Positions 7,000-12,339 of a stretch of DNA of 12,339 nt are shown here, piece after piece (the stretch's first letter is position 1; each line of letters starts with the position of its first letter). The notes under the pieces are model-generated. The model worked only from the letters and a program-made list of their open reading frames with translations. It was not told the origin of the DNA and did no database searches. Location: contig CAZZIZ010000103.1 in NCBI GenBank assembly GCA_964654535.1, positions 1 to 12,339 of the forward strand. Reading direction: 5' to 3'. Made by a program: the position numbers and the translations under genes. The DNA comes from CAZZIZ01 sp964654535 (GTDB taxonomy: Bacteria; Bacteroidota; Bacteroidia; Chitinophagales; UBA2359).

Positions 7000-8505
7000 A
7001 TGGCAAATCAAGGAAAGATCAAACAAGTAATTGGGGCGGTAGTGGATGTGAGCTTCGCTGGTGAAGGAGCTGGCTTACCAGACATCCTGAATGCGCTTGA
7101 AATTACTAGACCAGACGGTACTAAATTGATCTTAGAGTGCCAGCTGCACTTGGGGGAAGATTCTGTGCGTACGATCAGTATGGACTCCACCGACGGCTTG
7201 GTAAGAGGAATGGCAGTTACCGATACTGGTGCGCCGATTAAGATGCCAATTGGAGATGAGATTAAAGGTCGACTGCTCAACGTGGTTGGGGAAGCGATTG
7301 ATGGAATAGGCGCACTGCCTGATAGCGCAGGTCGCGCAATTCACCAGAAGCCACCTCGCTTTGAGGATTTGAGTACTTCGCAAGAAGTTCTTTTCACAGG
7401 AATTAAGGTTATCGATTTGATTGAGCCTTACTCTAAGGGTGGAAAGATTGGTCTCTTCGGAGGTGCCGGTGTAGGTAAGACGGTTTTGATTATGGAATTG
7501 GTAAACAACATTGCCAAAGCATATGAAGGACTTTCGGTTTTCGCTGGTGTGGGTGAGCGTACTCGTGAAGGAAACGATTTACTTCGTGAGTTCTTGGAGT
7601 CTGATGTAATCAAGTACGGCGACGAATTCTTGCACTCGATGGAAGAAGGTGGCTGGGATTTGAGCAAGGTTGACCAAAACGCTTTGAAAGATTCAAAAGC
7701 AACTTTGGTTTTTGGTCAGATGAACGAACCACCTGGAGCACGTGCGCGTGTTGCCTTGAGTGGATTGACAGTTGCGGAGTACTTCCGTGATGGTGATGGA
7801 ACTGGCGCTGGTCGTGATATACTTTTCTTCGTAGATAATATTTTCCGTTTCACACAAGCGGGTTCTGAGGTATCTGCCTTACTAGGTCGTATGCCTTCTG
7901 CCGTTGGTTACCAACCGACGCTAGCAACAGAGATGGGACTGATGCAGGAGCGTATTACTTCAACTAAGCGTGGATCGATTACTTCGGTTCAGGCGGTTTA
8001 CGTACCTGCGGATGATTACACCGATCCAGCACCAGCAACAACATTTGCTCACTTGGATGCAACAACGGCTCTTAGTCGTAAGCTTGCTTCTTTGGGTATC
8101 TACCCTGCTGTGGATCCATTGGCTTCTACATCAAGAATTTTGACTCCTGAAATTTTGGGAGACGAGCACTACAATACTGCTCAACGTGTGAAGCAAATTT
8201 TACAGCGTTACAATGAACTTCAAGATATTATCGCGATTCTTGGTTTGGACGAGTTGTCTGAAGAGGATAAACTGGTTGTAAACCGTGCAAGGCGTGTACA
8301 ACGTTTCTTATCACAACCGTTCCACGTAGCGGAGCAGTTTACTGGTTTGAAAGGTGTGTTGGTTCCAATCGAAGAAACGATTCGCGGATTCAATATGATT
8401 ATGGACGGTGAGGTAGATCAGTATCCTGAGGCGGCCTTCAACTTGGTGGGTAACATCGACGAAGCAATTGCGAAAGGAGAAAAAATGCTTGCTGAAAGCA
8501 AATAA
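7000..8505 (+). CDS. atpD: F1Fo ATP synthase subunit beta
   Basis: The catalytic subunit of F1, which makes ATP from ADP and phosphate as the gamma shaft turns inside the alpha3beta3 ring on the cytoplasmic face of the inner membrane. The 501-aa protein carries the N-terminal beta-barrel, the P-loop GGAGVGKT (154-161), GERTREGND (185-193) with the catalytic glutamate, the Walker B strand ILFFVDN (274-280), the alpha/beta signature PAVDPLASTS (369-378), and DELSEED (417-423), which contacts gamma/epsilon. Nothing is missing. A strong promoter lies just upstream, and atpC follows after 5 bp, so the two are cotranscribed. In Bacteroidota these two genes often sit apart from the remaining atp genes, and none of those is visible here. 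Confidence 0.99.
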   Translation: MANQGKIKQVIGAVVDVSFAGEGAGLPDILNALEITRPDGTKLILECQLHLGEDSVRTISMDSTDGLVRGMAVTDTGAPIKMPIGDEIKGRLLNVVGEAIDGIGALPDSAGRAIHQKPPRFEDLSTSQEVLFTGIKVIDLIEPYSKGGKIGLFGGAGVGKTVLIMELVNNIAKAYEGLSVFAGVGERTREGNDLLREFLESDVIKYGDEFLHSMEEGGWDLSKVDQNALKDSKATLVFGQMNEPPGARARVALSGLTVAEYFRDGDGTGAGRDILFFVDNIFRFTQAGSEVSALLGRMPSAVGYQPTLATEMGLMQERITSTKRGSITSVQAVYVPADDYTDPAPATTFAHLDATTALSRKLASLGIYPAVDPLASTSRILTPEILGDEHYNTAQRVKQILQRYNELQDIIAILGLDELSEEDKLVVNRARRVQRFLSQPFHVAEQFTGLKGVLVPIEETIRGFNMIMDGEVDQYPEAAFNLVGNIDEAIAKGEKMLAESK

Positions 8506-8510
8506 GACAA

Positions 8511-8756
8511 ATGGTCAACTTAGAAATTCTTAGTCCTGAAAAAGTAATCTTCACTGGTGAAGTGCGCGGCGTAATTTTGCCGGGTGTGGAAGGTGGATTT
8601 GAAGTACTAACGGGTCACGCTCCACTTATCGCTGCACTTGGCCCTGGAAACGTGCGTTTGCTTGGCGGAGGCGACGATGAGAGTTATGTTATTGCTAGTG
8701 GCTTTGTAGAAGTACTTAACAATAACGTAGTGGTTCTTGTTGAAGGGACAGACTAG
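8511..8756 (+). CDS. atpC: F1Fo ATP synthase subunit epsilon, short form
   Basis: The epsilon subunit sits on gamma at the foot of the F1 shaft and helps couple it to the c-ring. The 81-aa product contains only the N-terminal beta-sandwich: VNLEILSPEKVIFTGEVRGV at the start, then LPGVEGGFEVLTGHAPLIAAL (two segments of the family signature) and a final strand NNVVVLVEG. The C-terminal two-helix domain, which in E. coli (about 139 aa) can inhibit ATP hydrolysis, is absent. The natural stop and the terminator 26 bp later argue against a frameshift. Short epsilons of this kind are, as I recall, normal in Bacteroidota and Chlorobi. The ATG follows the atpD stop by 5 bp. Confidence 0.96.
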   Translation: MVNLEILSPEKVIFTGEVRGVILPGVEGGFEVLTGHAPLIAALGPGNVRLLGGGDDESYVIASGFVEVLNNNVVVLVEGTD

Positions 8757-8781
8757 TTCTGACTTACATAAAATATTTAGG

Positions 8782-8814
8782 AGCCTCGTTGGAAACAACG
8801 GGGCTTTCTTTTTT
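8782..8814 (+). terminator. Intrinsic terminator after atpC
   Basis: AGCCtCGTTG (8782-8791) pairs with CAACGgGGCT (8796-8805), with one T-G wobble, around a GAAA tetraloop. It is followed by a T-rich run to 8814 (TTTCTTTTTT including the last paired base). It closes the atpD-atpC unit. The T-run continues directly into the TCTGAATCA repeat bordering the assembly gap. Confidence 0.93.
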
Positions 8815-8846
8815 GTCTGAATCATGATGCCCAGGATTTACAGGAT
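8810..8846 (+). repeat. TCTGAATCA...CAGGATTTACAGGAT repeat, left of the gap
   Basis: TTTTTGTCTGAATCA (8810-8824) and CAGGATTTACAGGAT (8832-8846) both recur exactly on the right side of the N-gap. The left copy carries seven additional bases (TGATGCC) between the blocks. This looks like a dispersed repeat built of degenerate CAGGATTTA units, similar to sequences I recall between Bacteroidota genes. Confidence 0.7.
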
Positions 8847-8849
8847 GGT

Positions 8850-8949
8850 NNNNNNNNNNNNNNNNNNNNNNNNNNNNNNNNNNNNNNNNNNNNNNNNNNN
8901 NNNNNNNNNNNNNNNNNNNNNNNNNNNNNNNNNNNNNNNNNNNNNNNNN
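8850..8949. other. Assembly gap of exactly 100 N
   Basis: One hundred consecutive N, the usual placeholder for a scaffold gap of unknown size. Similar repeat sequence stands on both sides, so the assembler probably stopped at a repeat. The true content and length are unknown, and it may hold more repeat units or a gene. Confidence 0.97.
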
Positions 8950-8953
8950 GGCG

Positions 8954-9055
8954 TTTTTGTCTGAATCAGGATTTACAGGATTATGGGATTTACTTGATTT
9001 CTTTCAAATATCCTTTTCCAATGTGCTACTCCGCAGGACTGAACAGGATTTATAA
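8954..9055 (+). repeat. TCTGAATCAGGATTTACAGGAT repeat, right of the gap
   Basis: TTTTTGTCTGAATCA (8954-8968) overlaps CAGGATTTACAGGAT (8967-8981), matching the left copy but without the seven-base insertion. Related degenerate units follow: GGGATTTACTTGATTT from 8985 and CAGGACTGAACAGGATTTAT at about 9033-9052. The rest of the stretch up to the thioredoxin gene (9056-9197) shows no gene and no perfect TAnnTTTG promoter. Confidence 0.65.
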
Positions 9056-9197
9056 GGTTGTTAAGATAGACAGGGTGAGGTCGGTGTCACTGGAAATCAG
9101 AAGTTTGTAAACTAAAGTTTTAAGTCTTGATTTTCGCTTAACCTTTTTTAATGTGAACGACCTTTTTAGCTTAAGAACTTTCGAATACCTTGAACGA

Positions 9198-9743
9198 ATG
9201 AAGAATTTTATAATCGCATTATGCCTAATTGGTTTCTTATCCGCGTGCAACAAAAAATCAGCTGTTTCTAAAAGTGTAGAAACACAAAAACATTCTATCC
9301 CAGTTCAAGTAGGAGAACCGTCACCGGGATTTGCATTTGAAAATGTGAATGGCGAGACCACGGAGTTAAAAGACTTTTTGGGGAAGTACGTTCTGATAAA
9401 AGTTTGGGCGAGCTGGTGCGCGCCGTGCAAGGCACAAATTCCTTTTCAGCGAGAAATCGAGGCGGCTTATGAAGGAAAAGATATCGCCTTCGTAAATGTT
9501 GCGGTAGACAAACAAGAGAACATTGCTGATTGGAGAGATTACGTAACCGAAAATAAACTAAGCGGTGTTCATGTCATCTCAGACAAAAGCTTTGACTCGG
9601 ATTTTGTTAAAGCTTATGGAATAAAGGGGATTCCGCGTTTCATTTTGGTAGATCCGGAAGGAAAAGTCGTATCGACGAAGACGCCCTTCCCAGCGGAGAA
9701 GGAGAAACTGATTGCGTTTCTTGATGACTTGGAAATTAAATAG
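9198..9743 (+). CDS. TlpA-like thioredoxin-fold lipoprotein
   Basis: A thiol-disulfide oxidoreductase that likely acts in the periplasm, tethered to a membrane by lipid. From ATG 9198 the product has 181 aa: a signal peptide with lipobox LSAC (cysteine 17 lipidated), a linker (18-35), and an AhpC/TSA-Redoxin (TlpA/ResA-like) thioredoxin domain (about 38-178). The active site is WCAPC (73-77; C74 and C77), and the cis-proline is in GIPRF (P146). The PSPGFAFENVNGE opening (41-53) is typical of this subgroup. I preferred ATG 9198 to the upstream ATG at 9153 because the signal peptide starts there. Such proteins reduce disulfides during cytochrome c maturation or general envelope folding, and the partner cannot be told from the context. 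The 3' end overlaps the convergent acetyltransferase gene by 8 bp, and no terminator is visible between them. Confidence 0.92.
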   Translation: MKNFIIALCLIGFLSACNKKSAVSKSVETQKHSIPVQVGEPSPGFAFENVNGETTELKDFLGKYVLIKVWASWCAPCKAQIPFQREIEAAYEGKDIAFVNVAVDKQENIADWRDYVTENKLSGVHVISDKSFDSDFVKAYGIKGIPRFILVDPEGKVVSTKTPFPAEKEKLIAFLDDLEIK

Positions 9744-10251
9744 TACAGCGAAACAACATTATCTCCTCGTCCTCATCAGGCAAGGTTATGCACTTGTGAA
9801 AAGTCAATCCAATTTTTTCGAGCAATTTCTGTGAAGCGATATTTTCTTTGTTCGTAATACCTTGAATGATCTTTAGGTCGAAGTCTTCGAGCCCTGCTTG
9901 CATCACTCTACTGGCTGCTTCGAAACCATATCCTTGTCTTTCGTACTGCGGGAGCAGCGCAAAACCAATATCAACTCCAGGAAGTCCTTCCCGATCGTAA
10001 AGACCGCAGCTTCCGACTTTTGCGCCATCTGACTTTCTTGTGATGGTATAGTTTGAATAGCCCAATCGCTCCAGCTGAGGGGTCATTTTCTGCCTAATAT
10101 ATTCTTCCGCTTCTTCAACCGTATTTACATCACGCTTACCAATGTTCTTAATCCACTTCGGGGTATTTAGTAATTCCAGTACGAAAGGTGCATCTTCCAA
10201 GGCAGTAGGACGCAGGAATAGACGTTCGGTCTCATAGGAATTGTAGGACAT
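9736..10251 (-). CDS. GNAT acetyltransferase, RimJ/RimL type
   Basis: Transfers an acetyl group from acetyl-CoA to an amine. The 171-aa product begins with ETERLFLRPTALEDAPFV (residues 7-24), the usual start of RimJ/RimL-like members. It has the acetyl-CoA-binding turn in YERQGYGFEAA (103-113; the RxxGxG/A pattern as RQGYG) and then ITNKENIASQKLLEKIGL (132-149), the conserved C-terminal part of the fold. The real substrate is unknown: ribosomal-protein N-termini, small amines and antibiotics are all seen in the family. The ATG at 10251 lies 11 bp after the recN stop on the same strand, so it probably shares the recN transcript. Confidence 0.93.
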   Translation of the reverse strand: MSYNSYETERLFLRPTALEDAPFVLELLNTPKWIKNIGKRDVNTVEEAEEYIRQKMTPQLERLGYSNYTITRKSDGAKVGSCGLYDREGLPGVDIGFALLPQYERQGYGFEAASRVMQAGLEDFDLKIIQGITNKENIASQKLLEKIGLTFHKCITLPDEDEEIMLFRCTI

Positions 10252-10262
10252 TTAAGAGGCTT

Positions 10263-11921
10263 TTACTCTGCGAGTAACTCCTTGGCATTCGCTAACGCAT
10301 TCTCGCCAGGTCTTTCGCCTGAGAGCATTTTAGCTATCTCGGTAACGCGCTCTTTCTCGGTTAGGCGATGCATACGACTAACCGTCTTGCCTGCATTGAG
10401 TTCTTTGCGCACTAAGAAGTGCGCATCACCTTTGGAGGCGATTTGCGGTAGGTGGGTGATTACTATGAGTTGATGTGATTCGGCTAAGTCTTCTAAAAGG
10501 ACACCAACTTTATTGGCTACCTCGCCAGAAATACCATTGTCAATCTCATCGAAGATCATAGTTGGTAGTTCGAGTACTCCTGCTAGCAAAGACTGCACAC
10601 TCAACATCAATCGCGAGAGTTCACCACCGGAAGCAACGGACTTCAGGGGCACCATGTCACTCCCAGGGTTTGCTGAGAACAAAAAGTGCGCTTGATCTTT
10701 TCCAGTTGTATTGTAAACTTCGAGCTGATCTAATTGCACGTCGAAGCGTGCGTTTTTTAATCCAAGAATGCCGAGGCGTTCTTTTACCAAAGCGTTGAAG
10801 TGAGGAATGGCTTCTTGTCTTTTCAGACGTAAGTAATCGCCTTGCTGCACCAGCTTATTGCGCAGTCCGTTTAGCTCCATTTCCATTTCCTTCAAGTCCT
10901 CTTCGCTGTTGTCGGTTAAGTTGCGCTTCATTTGCAACTCTTCGCGCATGGTCATAAGACCTTCTACCTCGTCAACCTGATGTTTCTTTAAGAGACGATT
11001 GATCATATCGAAACGCTCTTGCACTTCTACCAAGCGCATTGGATTGGTTTCAATACTCTCATTGAGCCCTTGCATTTCTGTGCTGATATCTTCTAACTCG
11101 ATGAGCACGGACTCAAATCGTTTTTGAATCTCTACAATCTTAGGGTCTATGGCGCTGAACTTCGCCAGCATATTTTTAAAGGCGTAAACGCGCGTTAAGA
11201 CCGCCATTTCATCTTCGTGCAATTGAGCGTCTATAGCGTTCAAGGCAACACCTATAGCTTCAGCGTTCTCCAAGACCTTTAGTTCGGTTTCCAACTTAGG
11301 TACTTCTTCTATATCGACTAAGTCAGCTTTTTCAAGTTCTTCCAATTGGAAAATAATGAAATCGGCTTCGCTCATTAAGCGCAAGTTTTCTGCTCGCTTC
11401 TCTTCAAGAGCGATTTTCTTAGCCGAGTACTTTTTGAAAATCTTGCCGAAATTCAAAACATCCTTTTCGATTTGCGCAAGCAAATCGACGATAGACATTT
11501 GATAAGGCGGATTGTTTAGATAAAGGGTTTGGTGCTGCGCGATAAGATTAACCAAGTGTCGACTCAGTTCACGAATAACGATTAAAGTTACTGGCGTGTC
11601 ATTTACAAAAGCTCGGGATTTTCCGGAGCTATGAATTTCGCGGCGAACCAGGGTTTCCTTTTCGTAATCCAAATCGTGCTCAGCAAAGAAATCTTTTAGA
11701 TTGTGTCGGCTGACATCAAAGGTGGCTTCAATGACGCACTTCTTTTCTGCATCGTTGAGGATATTGCTTCCAGCGCGTTTACCTAGAATGAGCTCAATGG
11801 CTCCTAGCACGATGGATTTACCCGCTCCAGTCTCGCCAGTTATAATATTGAGCTTGTCGGAAAAGTCAATTTCCAACTCGTCGATAATGGCGTAGTTCTT
11901 TATACTGAGACGTTGTAGCAC
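10263..11921 (-). CDS. recN: DNA repair protein RecN
   Basis: An SMC-like ATPase that acts at double-strand breaks to promote end holding and RecA-dependent repair. The 552-aa protein has the N-terminal ATPase half with LSIKNYAIIDELEIDF (residues 5-20) and Walker A GETGAGKS (29-36). Two long coiled-coil arms (about 155-375, heptad-rich and full of Glu, Leu and Lys) meet in a short central part. The C-terminal half has the ABC signature SGGELS (431-436), Walker B MIFDEID (455-461) and the switch histidine in ITHLPQIAS (H490). Length and motifs are complete. The start is GTG at 11921: an in-frame TAG lies three codons upstream, and the family begins at this point. It lies 44 bp after a CoA-binding-protein gene on the same strand. 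Confidence 0.98.
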   Translation of the reverse strand: MLQRLSIKNYAIIDELEIDFSDKLNIITGETGAGKSIVLGAIELILGKRAGSNILNDAEKKCVIEATFDVSRHNLKDFFAEHDLDYEKETLVRREIHSSGKSRAFVNDTPVTLIVIRELSRHLVNLIAQHQTLYLNNPPYQMSIVDLLAQIEKDVLNFGKIFKKYSAKKIALEEKRAENLRLMSEADFIIFQLEELEKADLVDIEEVPKLETELKVLENAEAIGVALNAIDAQLHEDEMAVLTRVYAFKNMLAKFSAIDPKIVEIQKRFESVLIELEDISTEMQGLNESIETNPMRLVEVQERFDMINRLLKKHQVDEVEGLMTMREELQMKRNLTDNSEEDLKEMEMELNGLRNKLVQQGDYLRLKRQEAIPHFNALVKERLGILGLKNARFDVQLDQLEVYNTTGKDQAHFLFSANPGSDMVPLKSVASGGELSRLMLSVQSLLAGVLELPTMIFDEIDNGISGEVANKVGVLLEDLAESHQLIVITHLPQIASKGDAHFLVRKELNAGKTVSRMHRLTEKERVTEIAKMLSGERPGENALANAKELLAE

Positions 11922-11965
11922 TGTCTGCTAATTTACCAATGAATACATACTTTATCGAATGGTAT

Positions 11966-12339
11966 TTAGTACTGATTGGTGGATAACATCACCAAGGTAC
12001 AGGCACGTATTACTTCGACTCCTATCCCTGCATCCCTCAGTAATGCCTCAAACTCAGGGTTTTCTGCACCGGGATTGAAGATGACTCGGCGAGGTTTGAG
12101 GGCTACTAGCTGGTTGTAGTATCCTTTTTGGTTGTCCGCTCCTAGGTAGATGGTTACGGTGTCGATGGCTATCCCCTTTGGAATCTCCTCTAGGATGTCC
12201 GCTCCTGCTACTTGTCCGTCGGAGCGACCTACGAGGATTATCTCGTGGTTGTGCTTGTTGAGTCTCTCTGCTGCTAGGTAGGAGTAGCGATCTGGTTTGG
12301 TTGATGCGCCGAGGACTAGGGTTATGTTGGATTCTTTCA
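11966..12339 (-). CDS. CoA-binding domain protein (YccU-like), cut by the window edge
   Basis: The minus-strand frame reads open from the right edge to TAA at 11966-11968 and gives 123 residues plus the last two bases (TG) of what is probably an ATG start, so only about one base is missing. The product begins KESNITLVLGASTKPDRYSY, with the Rossmann-type GAS turn. It contains VIFNPGAENPEFEALL and ends VEVIRACTLVML before the tail STNQY; these are the conserved blocks of the CoA_binding_2 family (E. coli YccU and relatives). These small proteins bind CoA, and their cellular role is not established. recN starts 44 bp downstream with no recognisable promoter or terminator between, so cotranscription is likely. 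Confidence 0.88.
   Translation of the reverse strand, partial: KESNITLVLGASTKPDRYSYLAAERLNKHNHEIILVGRSDGQVAGADILEEIPKGIAIDTVTIYLGADNQKGYYNQLVALKPRRVIFNPGAENPEFEALLRDAGIGVEVIRACTLVMLSTNQY

Noticed and set aside
6788..7006. N-terminal extension of the PorE-like protein up to 7006
   Set aside because: It would overlap the atpD start, and the additional 73 residues precede a complete signal peptide that begins at the ATG at 6787.
8511..8756. atpC as a truncated pseudogene
   Set aside because: The reading frame has a natural stop and an intact N-terminal domain, and it is followed closely by a strong terminator. Short epsilons are expected in this group.
8810..9055. CRISPR array around the N-gap
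   Set aside because: The repeats are degenerate CAGGATTTA-like units without regular spacers, and no cas gene is in the window.
9104..9129. Promoter for the thioredoxin gene (TTTG at 9104-9107 with TAAGTCTTG at 9121-9129)
   Set aside because: The second element does not match TAnnTTTG and the spacing is too short, so it is not supported.
9050..9253. Minus-strand open frame of 67 codons before the thioredoxin gene
   Set aside because: It overlaps the signal-peptide region of a well-supported gene and consists mostly of Lys/Arg/Ser-rich shadow sequence.

Overview
The window looks like chromosomal DNA of a Bacteroidota bacterium, probably Flavobacteriia-like. The evidence is: a promoter before atpD that matches the Bacteroidota consensus (TTTG, 19 nt, TAnnTTTG); an atpD-atpC pair separated from the rest of the ATP synthase genes, with a very short epsilon subunit; a PorE-like TPR/PD40/carboxypeptidase-regulatory protein; weak Shine-Dalgarno signals; and dispersed intergenic repeats of a kind I associate with this phylum. 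The window contains a 100-N assembly gap (8850-8949), so it comes from a draft scaffold.

Layout. The left third (61-4148) is a minus-strand cluster read right to left: priA, then a 208-aa protein with a possible PD-(D/E)xK nuclease site, then a D12-class adenine DNA methyltransferase. The junctions are extremely tight: TAA of priA abuts ATG of the nuclease candidate, and the nuclease candidate and methylase share an ATGA overlap. This is the most interesting part of the window: an apparent restriction-modification-like pair coupled to the replication-restart helicase gene. Next comes a 485-bp spacer (4149-4633) with no gene. It holds three copies of a short GTCATT-N11-GARRAATC repeat, two of them facing each other, then a hairpin-rich element of about 145 bp, and the terminator of the next gene.

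The middle holds a minus-strand PorE-like secreted protein (4634-6787) that ends in an apparent SPOR-like domain instead of an OmpA domain. A divergent intergenic region of 212 bp carries the atpD promoter. It leads into atpD and atpC on the plus strand, closed by a strong terminator whose T-tract runs straight into a repeat that flanks the assembly gap.

The right third holds a TlpA-like thioredoxin lipoprotein (plus strand). It is convergent with, and overlaps by 8 bp, a minus-strand gene series: a CoA-binding-domain protein (cut by the window edge by what seems to be a single base), recN and a RimJ/RimL-type GNAT acetyltransferase. The genome-maintenance genes (priA and recN) are housekeeping. 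The accessory content is the nuclease/methylase pair and the repeats.
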